From Flavobacterium collinsii (GTDB taxonomy: Bacteria > Bacteroidota > Bacteroidia > Flavobacteriales > Flavobacteriaceae), in contig NZ_CADCST010000036.1 in assembly GCF_902804485.1 (NCBI RefSeq), positions 1-44,755 on the forward strand: a DNA stretch of 44,755 nucleotides, read 5' to 3'. The translations under genes and the position numbers were made by a program. A model generated the notes under the pieces. It had not been told where the DNA came from. It searched no databases and saw nothing but the letters and a program-made list of their open reading frames with translations. Shown piece after piece: positions 32,901 through 40,930 of this stretch. Position 1 is the stretch's first letter. Every line of letters begins with the position of its first letter.

Positions 32901-34974
32901 GAACATTCAATGTGATCGTCTTTGCAGAAGCATCGTCTTTTTTAGCAAGCCAGAATTCTTTATTGGAGGCTTTTTCTAATTTTTCCCAATGTTTATTTCC
33001 GGTACCGAATCTAATCTTGTCAAGTAGTTGGTTTCGTTTTAACCCATTTTCCAGAATATAAAGCAGTAAAGATTCTTCAAAGCTTATTAATTCACTGAAA
33101 ACCGCTCCGAGATAATCGCCTTCGCCGGATGTGTTCAATAATACATCGGTTTTTAATACGGACACGATCGTATCGGACCATATAAAGGCCTGAGAAAAAT
33201 GAATAATTTTTCGTTCTGTTTCTGTAGCAGGACATGCTGTTAGTTCGTATAGCGATTTGCCAAGTAAATTGGTCAGCATACGATCTGTTTTTGTGATGGA
33301 TGGGACAAATAACTTCTGCTCCTTCCAGATTTGAAGATATTCAGGTTGGAAGTCGGTAAAGTTTGCGATCGTCAAAACCATCTGATTGGTTTTTCTTTTT
33401 CTTTGCAGAGCAACGTTCTCAAAGGCATTTTGTACTCCATTTTGGTATTTTTCCAGTTCTTGAATGAATTCCTCAGTGGTCGTGAAGCTGGCATAAATCG
33501 ACTCTTCAAATACCTCACGTCCGGTTAGGAATGTGTGGGATAGCGATGCGATAGAAATGTTTGGGTTGATACTGTAAAGAAGGGAAGAAATATAGTGTTT
33601 TAAGGTGGTTTCATTTTGTGCGGAAATGAGAATCGGCCATTTCATCGCTGATATATCAGTTAAATAATTTTCGTTTTGCTGAGGAGCTTTACCCAATATA
33701 GCATGAACGTTGGCTCCCGTCATACTAAAGGCACTTACACCAATAAATTTTTTATCGGTTTCCCACGCTCTGTTTTCTTTAACCGGTTCGATAGGTTTTT
33801 CATTCCATTTAAAACCGGGATTCAGTTCTTCTAAATGCAATCCGGCAGGGATGCAATTGTTTTTAAGAATTAACAATGATTTTATTAACGAAGCGACTCC
33901 CGCTGCGGGTTCCAGATGCCCAATATTAGATTTAACGGAGCCTACGTAAAGCGGATTTAAAGGTGATTTTGAGGCTTCAAAGACTTGGTTAAGACCTTCG
34001 AGTTCTACGGGATCTCCCAAGTACGTGCCGGTACCATGTGCTTCAATATAACCAATGTCTTCAGGAGAAAGCCCGGCTTTTTCAAGACAGGATTCTATAA
34101 GTTTTACCTGTGCTTTGCCGTTGGGTGCGGTTAATCCGTTACTACGGCCATCATGGTTGGTAGCGGTAGCTTCCACAGTACCATAAATATAATCGCCATC
34201 GCGTTCAGCATCTTCCAGTCGTTTAAGGAGCAGAACTCCTACGCCTTCGCCCCTTATGTAACCATCGGCTTGTTTAGAGAAAGCCTGACATTTGGCAGAC
34301 TTTGATAAAGCCCCCATTTGTGCTAAGGCAACTAAAGCATGAGGAGATAGTATACAATTAACACCTCCTGAAAGGGCATAATCACATTCTTTATTGAGAA
34401 GGCTTTGACAGGCTAGATGTAGAGTCATGAGCGAAGAAGAACAAATAGTGTCAAGCTGTATAGCAGGGCCGTTTAGCCCCAACAAATAGGCGACTCTGCC
34501 TGCGGCAATTGCATTAACAGTTCCCAATGGATTTGCAGCTGTAAAACCGTTTACGCCATTTGGAGCGATATCGAAATCATAATAATCACGATAACTCAAA
34601 CCAAAGAAGGCGCCTGTTTTTTCTTTTATAGCATCAATTTTGTAACCTGCATTTTGAATACTGTTCCAGGAAGACTGGATCAGAAGTCGCTGTTGCGGGT
34701 CGATGTCAGCTGCTTCTTTTTCTGACATGCCGAAGCTCTGAGGTGAGAAATCAAAAACATCGGAAATAAAACCGGCACGATCGACAAATGTTTTTCCTTT
34801 GCCACCCTGTGCATCATAATAAAAGGAATGATCCCAACGATCCGAAGGGATTGGGATGATGCCGTCTTTTTTATGTAAAAGGGCTTCCCAAAATTGATCA
34901 GGACCATTGGATTGTCCCGGAAATTTACAATCTAAACCAATGACAGCTATCTTATTTTTATTGACGTTGCTCAT
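29950..34974 (-). CDS. PKS: KS-[AT remnant]-DH-KR-ACP
   Basis: In this 1674-residue protein the KS (about 5-430) has Cys178 in DTICSSSL, His313 in HGTGT and His353 in KSNIGHLE. Residues about 440-750 occupy the AT place, but the GHSxG active-site motif is replaced by NTSGEG (614-619) and no extender-binding motif is visible; the post-AT linker (GVEIDWIQLL...IPLPPTP) is kept. The DH (about 775-1060) has H807 and P816 of HxxxGxxxxP, with Glu in place of Gly, and D979-x3-H983. The KR (to about 1560) has TGGLGQMG, a serine near 1442, Tyr1455 and Asn1459, Trp1447 eight residues before the tyrosine, and no LDD motif, the A-type pattern. The ACP serine is 1608. It should add C2 and reduce and dehydrate it to an enoyl unit. 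No ER domain. Confidence 0.92.
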   Translation of the reverse strand: MSNVNKNKIAVIGLDCKFPGQSNGPDQFWEALLHKKDGIIPIPSDRWDHSFYYDAQGGKGKTFVDRAGFISDVFDFSPQSFGMSEKEAADIDPQQRLLIQSSWNSIQNAGYKIDAIKEKTGAFFGLSYRDYYDFDIAPNGVNGFTAANPLGTVNAIAAGRVAYLLGLNGPAIQLDTICSSSLMTLHLACQSLLNKECDYALSGGVNCILSPHALVALAQMGALSKSAKCQAFSKQADGYIRGEGVGVLLLKRLEDAERDGDYIYGTVEATATNHDGRSNGLTAPNGKAQVKLIESCLEKAGLSPEDIGYIEAHGTGTYLGDPVELEGLNQVFEASKSPLNPLYVGSVKSNIGHLEPAAGVASLIKSLLILKNNCIPAGLHLEELNPGFKWNEKPIEPVKENRAWETDKKFIGVSAFSMTGANVHAILGKAPQQNENYLTDISAMKWPILISAQNETTLKHYISSLLYSINPNISIASLSHTFLTGREVFEESIYASFTTTEEFIQELEKYQNGVQNAFENVALQRKRKTNQMVLTIANFTDFQPEYLQIWKEQKLFVPSITKTDRMLTNLLGKSLYELTACPATETERKIIHFSQAFIWSDTIVSVLKTDVLLNTSGEGDYLGAVFSELISFEESLLLYILENGLKRNQLLDKIRFGTGNKHWEKLEKASNKEFWLAKKDDASAKTITLNVLNDTKSLSITQTEMVAQLPDFLLYGYAKGVEIDWIQLLGNTVFKKIPLPPTPLATATYISESYKINSRKDPSNFQKSGQNNFIASILHHQITNEQDNRKSFHSFFSPEQDLFIKDHLVNETYIFPGAGYLSMICEALFYLKKDQQIKLKNVQIFQPMSFSSLDEKREVKLDLTYETKNTEEPFSTSGSWEIKSRKEQQEWAIHIKGSFGLRSESTSTQNKKTVSTSNEPLLTPVDTTAFYDYLNLWGVQYGPEFRLINQLQSDERSMKAVVKQHTMPMNLFAAPELLDACMHGLFSAKTFEHFSEPFVPSRYDEINFYRPLHGTIHASGMLLKMESDAMNAQFRFCDPEGTVLMDITSMEVRKILSEFLSTEKENKTVYDEKWKKLDVNTANNQPKTNPDHLVVSKEVWAFINAEQAQQTFSEMAKTAVTLPQIMLLGQESNTILDHNIISFKEITGLLKSLHNNEQLMLFAPPIDDIKGLSRMFALFKDLLLNLPKNLNFRLCTIKGIAINSEEQVNPFHTALWGLARTMPIEGKQKWKGVIDITSIEEAPMLLDSQFKDVFSAHDQLVIREKTLYTPILTTEIDSLPDNLQPKGDWTNPVLITGGLGQMGRVFTEQLVQLGCKKIYLLSRNPAWLEIEDSQTDTFNLSQSQLEFREYIKKCAAKGISISAVSGKVDVTKDMAAIAKLLKKQGVKALNLIHAAGAVTRNKVVHATSEELETEWKAKYEGALQLDKHFGDFNVGFTLYTSSIASLWSGEGVAGYSSANLLLDGLAINRNLQGKRTLSVRFGRFAEKGLMKEQEAQELETLGILTLPMYDAADNALELVEKSTLVTPSIMKVDWQRFSSLYQVPNRNQFLSALAQQNSPSKDDARQDFSYSPDRPLQEIIKELVAEELEIDIHDVDTTIPLFELGLDSIHSLSIRTTLEKLLKIKLSVSLIYDYNTVDLLSEHLDELTQKTSDPVLEKEKSEEELLQLLLEELN

Positions 34975-34993
34975 ATGTTTCTGTTTTTGATTA

Positions 34994-37900
34994 TCATTTT
35001 ATTTCGTCTTCCAGTAGTCCTTTTAAAAAGGCATTATCGACACCATTATTTTCATTTTCCTTGATTACGGTATGTTCGGAAGGTTTGATTTCAAATTCAC
35101 ACAGATAGGTCGCCAGTTCGGCTACTGTTGAATAACTCCAGATGATCGACGGTTCGATGTGAATGGCATAATATGAATTGATGTCGCTTATAAAACGTAT
35201 GGATAAGGACGAGTCGAGTCCATATTCTGAAAAAGAAGTGGCAGGGGCAAAGTGCCCGCTTTCAATTTCGGCTTCTTTTTCTAACCAGTTGTAGATCCAG
35301 GACTCCATTTCTTTAACGGCTTTATTTATTAGCAGCAATTGAGAATTGCTTTGCAGGACAGCAGAAGAACTTTCTGCCAAAAATGAAGCAGTATTTCCAA
35401 CGTTACTTTCTTCCTCTGTTTGGTGTTTGGAATTTTGTGTTTCTATTGTACGCAAATCCCGAAATGGGGAATGTACAGCAGCATCATGAAGTACGGGTTG
35501 TGTATAAATAGTCTGGTGGTCTTTTAGTAAATGATTGAATTGTGATTCAAATTGTTGTTTAACAAGCAGACTGGTATCAAATTCAAGTGCCTCCGCTGTG
35601 AGAGTTTTGATCTTTTTCTCCAGCCATTTTTTGGCGTGGGAGGAAATACCGTCTCCACACATCCACAGTATCAATTGACAGTTTAGTACTTCACCAAAAG
35701 CATATTTGGCAAACTTTCTGTTCTTCTGAAGATCCTGCTGCCCGTCATTAGCTGTTGTATGATGTTCGAACTGCTGTTTGACAAGTTGTATTTTTTCGCT
35801 TTGAATGGCGGGATTAATGGTTACATTTTGGTTGAGCAGGAAATTTAATGTTTCGTTGATACTTTCATCAGAACGTCCTCCCAAATCAGCAATCAGCGAT
35901 TCTGAAGGGCCTTCAAAAATTCGCAATACACGGGCATCACGAAAAAGCTGCGAAATACCGTTGTGTTCCGAATAGCCTCTGGCGGCAGTGATCTGCATTA
36001 GGAAATCAACACCTTTCCAGGTTTCTTCTGTTGAAAAAACCTTGCCGGCACTGATCAGCATATCCGGCAGAAGCAGTTCTTCATCTTTCCATTTCAGAAG
36101 CTTGGATTGGCACGTTTCAATTATTTCCAGCACTAGTAATAGTTGGTGGAGCTGTTTAAGAACCACAGGTTGGTCCATAAGGTATCCGGAGTTGATTTCT
36201 CTGTTTTCCGCCCATCTTTTTGATCTGGATAAAACGGTTTTCAAGATTCCGATGCACATAGAATTAATTCCTATACGCCCCATTGCTACGACTTCTTGCA
36301 GAATTTCTGCTCCTTTGCCTATTTCGCCCAGTATATGTGATTCCGGAAGGCTAACCTCATTTAGTACAAAATGACCTTGTACGGAGCCACGCATTCCCAG
36401 AGTCATGCATTCCTCTATATGACTCAGTCCGGGTGTTCCCTGTGGCACTAAAAAGGCAGATTGTCCGAGATATTTTCCGTTTTGATCCTGTGTATGTGCA
36501 ATGACAGTCAGATAACTTGCCCATGACGAAGAACCAACCCAGCATTTTTCACCATTTAAGATCCAATTGCCATCCGGTTGTTTTTGAGCAAAAGTTTTAC
36601 CTGCATTGGGGTTGCTTCCCGCTCCGGGTTCAGTAAGTGCAAAGCTGGCTGTTCCTTTGCCAGTGGCTAATTCCTGAACAACTTTGTCCTTAATTTCTGC
36701 TCTGGCAAATTGTACGATGGGGTGTAGCCCGAGTATATTGTGAAGGCTCACGAACAATCCCAGTGTTAAATCTGCCGAAGAGATCATTTCGATAAAACGG
36801 CTTGTTTGACTCAGATTGAATCCCAGACCACCGTATCGCGGTGAAACCATAAGCCCCATAAGTCCCATGCGGGCAAATTCGGTCATGATATAGGGCGGAA
36901 TTGTACGTCTTTCGTCAATGGCATAACTATCGACTCTGGTTTCAAGAAAATGTTGTAATTCTCCCGTTATTTGCTGTAACAGTTGTTTTTGCTGATCAGT
37001 TGAAGCGGAATCCGGTTCTTTTTTAGAGGGCGTTGCTCCCAGATGTGAGGTATGTAGAATGTTGGGCCATAGGTCGAGTTCAGTAGTACGTTTGGCAAGT
37101 CGTCTTTGAATTTTTCCACTGGTAGTTCGGGGAACATGCATTGGAGAAACAAAAAGAATGGCTTCTATTGCGATGCCGTGTTCTTTTAAAACAGCCGTGC
37201 GTATCGCTTTCGTATAGTCATCAAATTGGGGAGACAGAACCGCAGTACGGGTTAATTCCTGAACGATGTAACAACATTCATTTCCTTGTTTGTTCATGGC
37301 AAAAGCAGCTGCACCGTCGATCCTTAAATCAGGATGGGAATAATAAGAGGTACGCTCTAAATCCTGAGGGTAATAATTTAACCCTCTTATGATAATGAGA
37401 TCTTTAATTCTGCCGACAATGTATATCTGTCCGTCCTCATCCTTGAAGGTTAAGTCACCTGTTCGCAGATAAGTAGTGTGATCCGAACAGGAGTAAAAAT
37501 AACTTTCGGAAGTAGCTTTTTTATTTTCATAATAGCCATTTGTCACAGATGGTCCGGAGAACCATAATTCACCAATCGCAAAAGGAGATTGTGTCTGGAG
37601 TTTTGAGATCGAATCCGGTAGTTCTGCTTCCAGATCCGAAATAGCAATAATGTCAATACTATGTTTGTTAATTACTTGTCCGTTGGCTACGAGATAGACT
37701 GCTCCTTCTTCTTCGTGAAAATCCTGACCGGTTTCCATAAAACCGCTTTGCAGCAGGATGACCGTATTGTTTTTGAGTGCTTCTTTATCAACTTTTAACC
37801 ATTTTACCTTTTCTCCTTGTTTAAGTACAGAAACAGTTAAAGTAGCTTCTGCTAAACCATAACCGGGAGAAACGATATGATTGCCGGCGCCAAACAATGA

Positions 37901-38899
37901 GATTGCATTTTGGAAATTGCAAATAGTCTGAAAACGAATAGGTTCAGCTCCGGAAGCGCATACTTTCAGGTTTTTTAGTGAAATTTCTGTTGGAGTATTG
38001 GTGGCTTTTAGATCATGATGCAACTGTACAAGTTTATCGGCAACCAGCTGATAAGCAAAATTGGGGCCTCCTGTGTGCGTAGCTTTCCATTTGCTGAGTG
38101 CATTAACCCAATTAAGCGGTTTACTCATGAAGTCTTCGGGTCTCAGTAAATAAAGGGTACTCGCATTGTAAATGGTTTGAACTATAAATAATATTAACCC
38201 CATATCATGATAAAAGGGAAGCCAGCTCACCAGTACACTTTCTGAAGTGATGTTCATGTAGTTTTTGGACCCTTCTGAATTTTGTATCAGGGAGTTTTGT
38301 GTTACAACAACTCCTTTTGGATTTCCTGTGGAGCCGGAGGTGTATTGCAAGAAAGCTGTAGGATGTATATCGGGTTGGTCTGTAAAAGGAGTTTCGGAGG
38401 TATTAGAGGAGGCGATTTTTACTTGGATTAAGAGTATGTTGCGGAGTAATTCGGATCTGCTTAAACTCTGAATCAATCTGGAACTGCTTTTTTCACCGGA
38501 GGCAATAGCCTTGGGCTGACATTCTTTTGCAATATTTTCCCATTTGTCTAAAGGTTTTAGTCGTCCGGGCATGTTGAGTGGTACGGGGATAGCGCCAATC
38601 CACTGGCAAGCGAAAAAGGCGATGATGAATTCAATGCCCTGATCAAAAATCAAAAGGCAACGATCTCCTTTTTTTATCTCTCTGTTTTTAAAAACCTGAG
38701 CCTGTTGCTGTACCTGATTTAAAAATTCAGAATAGGTCAGGGGAGTTTCCTGAAGGTTACTGTCTACATCGCTGAATACTATTTTGTCCGGACACTTTAT
38801 ACTCCCCTCGATCAGAAAATCAATGAGACAGCCAGCATCTTCTTCAATGGTTAGCGTATCTGATTTGTGAGGAGCAAGTTTGGGGTGACTTTTTTCCAT
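34994..38899 (-). CDS. Starter loader: FAAL-acyl-CoA dehydrogenase-ACP fusion
   Basis: Residues about 20-605 form a fatty acyl-AMP ligase: YTSGSTGNPKG at 186-196, SWLPFYHDMGL at 225-235, TGGPNFAY and a final GKIQRR with Lys596. FAALs adenylate free fatty acids and pass them to a carrier protein instead of CoA. Residues about 640-1020 form a complete acyl-CoA dehydrogenase: FALTEPGAGSNP and WVGSSSWAS for flavin and substrate binding, and RIFEGPSE with the likely catalytic base Glu996. The C-terminal ACP (about 1195-1270) has Ser1230 in YGLDSS. Together these would activate a fatty acid, load it and introduce an alpha,beta double bond. It is the likely first enzyme of the line; the PKS follows after about 20 bases. 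Chain length cannot be read from the sequence. Confidence 0.93.
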   Translation of the reverse strand: MEKSHPKLAPHKSDTLTIEEDAGCLIDFLIEGSIKCPDKIVFSDVDSNLQETPLTYSEFLNQVQQQAQVFKNREIKKGDRCLLIFDQGIEFIIAFFACQWIGAIPVPLNMPGRLKPLDKWENIAKECQPKAIASGEKSSSRLIQSLSRSELLRNILLIQVKIASSNTSETPFTDQPDIHPTAFLQYTSGSTGNPKGVVVTQNSLIQNSEGSKNYMNITSESVLVSWLPFYHDMGLILFIVQTIYNASTLYLLRPEDFMSKPLNWVNALSKWKATHTGGPNFAYQLVADKLVQLHHDLKATNTPTEISLKNLKVCASGAEPIRFQTICNFQNAISLFGAGNHIVSPGYGLAEATLTVSVLKQGEKVKWLKVDKEALKNNTVILLQSGFMETGQDFHEEEGAVYLVANGQVINKHSIDIIAISDLEAELPDSISKLQTQSPFAIGELWFSGPSVTNGYYENKKATSESYFYSCSDHTTYLRTGDLTFKDEDGQIYIVGRIKDLIIIRGLNYYPQDLERTSYYSHPDLRIDGAAAFAMNKQGNECCYIVQELTRTAVLSPQFDDYTKAIRTAVLKEHGIAIEAILFVSPMHVPRTTSGKIQRRLAKRTTELDLWPNILHTSHLGATPSKKEPDSASTDQQKQLLQQITGELQHFLETRVDSYAIDERRTIPPYIMTEFARMGLMGLMVSPRYGGLGFNLSQTSRFIEMISSADLTLGLFVSLHNILGLHPIVQFARAEIKDKVVQELATGKGTASFALTEPGAGSNPNAGKTFAQKQPDGNWILNGEKCWVGSSSWASYLTVIAHTQDQNGKYLGQSAFLVPQGTPGLSHIEECMTLGMRGSVQGHFVLNEVSLPESHILGEIGKGAEILQEVVAMGRIGINSMCIGILKTVLSRSKRWAENREINSGYLMDQPVVLKQLHQLLLVLEIIETCQSKLLKWKDEELLLPDMLISAGKVFSTEETWKGVDFLMQITAARGYSEHNGISQLFRDARVLRIFEGPSESLIADLGGRSDESINETLNFLLNQNVTINPAIQSEKIQLVKQQFEHHTTANDGQQDLQKNRKFAKYAFGEVLNCQLILWMCGDGISSHAKKWLEKKIKTLTAEALEFDTSLLVKQQFESQFNHLLKDHQTIYTQPVLHDAAVHSPFRDLRTIETQNSKHQTEEESNVGNTASFLAESSSAVLQSNSQLLLINKAVKEMESWIYNWLEKEAEIESGHFAPATSFSEYGLDSSLSIRFISDINSYYAIHIEPSIIWSYSTVAELATYLCEFEIKPSEHTVIKENENNGVDNAFLKGLLEDEIK

Positions 38900-38936
38900 G
38901 TCAGTATTGTTGGGTTAGTTGATTGATGATTTGTTT

Positions 38937-40400
38937 TTAGTGACAAAAGGTATAGGCCGATTCGTCTACCACTTTTGTGAGTTTTTGGTATTCTTTGGCT
39001 TTACCGGGCCAGTTGTTGACGATAACATCGCCGTTTTTGTACCAACTGTTTTTTACCTGGGCCCAAGCTGTTTTTTTCATTCGTTCATTCACCTGGTTTG
39101 TAAATCCTTTTTGTGAGTCAGGTTTTACATCCATATATTTCAATTTATTTTCTGAAATCAAATGGAGACATTCAGAGATATAGTGCGCCTGACTTTCTAC
39201 CATGAGCAAGACAGAGCTGTGTCCCAGATTTGTATTTGGACCGTACATCATGAAGAAATTGGGGAAACCTGCGGTGGTGATTCCGAGATAAGTTTCGGTC
39301 GATTTTTCCCATGCCTCGCTAATCGAATTTCCGTTTAAACCATAGATATCCAGTCCTTTTAAAAAAGGATTACTTTCGAAACCTGTAGCATATATGATAA
39401 CGTCCAGAGGAATTTTATTTCCTGAGGAAGTAACAACACCATCTTCTGTTAGATGTGAGATACCTTCATCGTTTACAGTTACATTTTCTTTTGCCAGAGC
39501 AGGGTAATAGTCATCGGACAAAAGAACACGAACGGCGCCCATAGGATAATCCGGTGTTAGTTTTTTCAATAATTCCGGATCTTTGATTGCTTTTTTGAGA
39601 TGGCTCATGCTTATGCCTTGCCAAACCTTTTTCCAGAATTTGTTTTGTCCCATCAAATGGTAAAACAAACCGTTGAAAGTGTTATTCGAATGGCGGGCCC
39701 AATGGAGCAGAAAAGGGTATTTTTGGTGCAAATGCCTGTCTTTATTGCTGTATGAGGCGTTTTTCTTAGGTAACAACCATTTGGCACTACGCTGAAAAAC
39801 AGTCAACGCTTTTACCTGCGGAACAATTTTCGGAATAAATTGAATAGCACTGGCCGCATTGCCTATCACTGCTACACGTTTTCCGTTCAGATCTACAGCA
39901 TGATTCCATCGTGCCGAATGCCAGGTCGTTCCTTTAAAAATTTCTTTTCCTTTAAAATTTGGAATCTTGGGATGATCCAACTGGCCGACCGCCATAATCA
40001 GAAATCGGGCGGCATAGGCGTCACCTTGTTTGGTTTTTATTTCCCAATGCCCTTCTTTTTCAAGAAAAGAAGAAGATGAAAATTCCTTTTCTGTGAGAAT
40101 ATGATCTCTTAATCCGTTCTTTTCGACATTGAATTTAAGATAGTCGAGAATTTGTGGTTGATCAGACCATTTTTTCTTCCAATTCGGGAAGGGTTCAAAA
40201 GAATAGCTGTACAAGGAAGAGGGCACATCACATTCTGCTCCCGGATAGGTGTTGTCTCTCCAGGTACCTCCAATGTCTTTTGCTTTTTCGAGAATAATAA
40301 AAGAGTTTATTCCACGCTTTTTTAAGCTAATAGCCATTGAAATACCCGAAAATCCCGATCCAACAATTACAGCTTCGTAAACGATATGATTTGTGGCCAT
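38937..40400 (-). CDS. Flavin monooxygenase, Baeyer-Villiger type
   Basis: A class B flavoprotein monooxygenase of 487 residues from the ATG at 40400. It has the FAD motif VGSGFSG, the GGTW segment, the Baeyer-Villiger fingerprint as F-K-G-T-T-W-H-S-A-R-W-N (Asn where the consensus has Pro or Asp), a second Rossmann motif VIGNAASA whose second glycine is alanine, and ATGF near the end. Such enzymes insert oxygen next to a ketone to form an ester, or oxidise N or S atoms. The ATG at 40400 follows the previous stop by one base (TAA-G-ATG), which favours it over the one at 40424. Its place among the pathway genes suggests tailoring of the product. The ketone left by the KR-less PKS step is an obvious candidate, but thiazoline or sulfur oxidation is also possible. 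Confidence 0.88.
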   Translation of the reverse strand: MATNHIVYEAVIVGSGFSGISMAISLKKRGINSFIILEKAKDIGGTWRDNTYPGAECDVPSSLYSYSFEPFPNWKKKWSDQPQILDYLKFNVEKNGLRDHILTEKEFSSSSFLEKEGHWEIKTKQGDAYAARFLIMAVGQLDHPKIPNFKGKEIFKGTTWHSARWNHAVDLNGKRVAVIGNAASAIQFIPKIVPQVKALTVFQRSAKWLLPKKNASYSNKDRHLHQKYPFLLHWARHSNNTFNGLFYHLMGQNKFWKKVWQGISMSHLKKAIKDPELLKKLTPDYPMGAVRVLLSDDYYPALAKENVTVNDEGISHLTEDGVVTSSGNKIPLDVIIYATGFESNPFLKGLDIYGLNGNSISEAWEKSTETYLGITTAGFPNFFMMYGPNTNLGHSSVLLMVESQAHYISECLHLISENKLKYMDVKPDSQKGFTNQVNERMKKTAWAQVKNSWYKNGDVIVNNWPGKAKEYQKLTKVVDESAYTFCH

Positions 40401-40401
40401 C

Positions 40402-40827
40402 TTACTTACTTTGCGGGTTGACAACCAATTGCTTTAAGCGATCGGTTTCATAGAAAACCAGGATAAAATTCAAGATAGAAACGACCATTCCCGAAGCGAA
40501 AAAGCCCGGATGTACAGGTGGGTTGTCATGAATAATATGGATTAAAAAGATATTGACAGCAAAGGGAAGATAGAACAACAAACCAATCCACCAATATTTT
40601 TTGGTTACGAGCAACAGGCCGGCAACTAGCTGTGCTAAACGGACAAAGACTCCTAAATAACTTAACATAATGGCATTGTGTAGGTTGCGAAAAGTTTCTC
40701 CGAATAACAGGATACCTTCACTTTGTGGGTTATAACCTTCTGTAAACATGGCGTAGGTTCCTATTGTACCAAAGAGTATAAGAATTACGGCAAAAATGTA
40801 CCGCAGTACAAGCATCGTTTTTTTCAT
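40402..40827 (-). CDS. DoxX-like four-helix membrane protein
   Basis: The 141-residue product has four hydrophobic helices (about residues 5-25, 50-72, 78-98 and 108-126) and short loops, including GETFRNLHNAIM and RLAQLVAGLLLV. The layout fits the DoxX/DoxD-like membrane family, which is linked loosely to redox processes and whose members often have no known function. Its stop is one base from the start of the monooxygenase, so the two are co-translated. A link to electron supply or membrane anchoring of the monooxygenase step is only a guess. Confidence 0.75.
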   Translation of the reverse strand: MKKTMLVLRYIFAVILILFGTIGTYAMFTEGYNPQSEGILLFGETFRNLHNAIMLSYLGVFVRLAQLVAGLLLVTKKYWWIGLLFYLPFAVNIFLIHIIHDNPPVHPGFFASGMVVSILNFILVFYETDRLKQLVVNPQSK

Positions 40828-40883
40828 AAGATTTTTTTTTTGATTAACGAATAGTCGACTTAATAAGCTGTGTCAAAAGGTAA

Positions 40884-40914
40884 TGAGCATCCGGGTGGGT
40901 ATCTCGGATGCTCA
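40884..40914. terminator. Hairpin between uptake and biosynthesis genes
   Basis: A perfect 10-base-pair inverted repeat (TGAGCATCCG / CGGATGCTCA) with an 11-base loop lies in the only sizeable gap (103 bases) of the long operon, after the lipoprotein stop. On the transcribed minus strand only a short TTTT tail follows, so it is at best a leaky terminator or an RNA-stabilising hairpin. TACTTTTG (minus strand, 40920-40913) overlaps its edge and resembles a -7 promoter element, so the biosynthetic genes might also start their own transcript here. Confidence 0.5.
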
Positions 40915-40930
40915 AAAGTAATGCGAGGTA

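Noticed and set aside
32715..33672. Functional acyltransferase domain in the first PKS
   Set aside because: The GHSxG nucleophile motif and the extender-selectivity motif are not present; only the outline and the post-AT linker remain.
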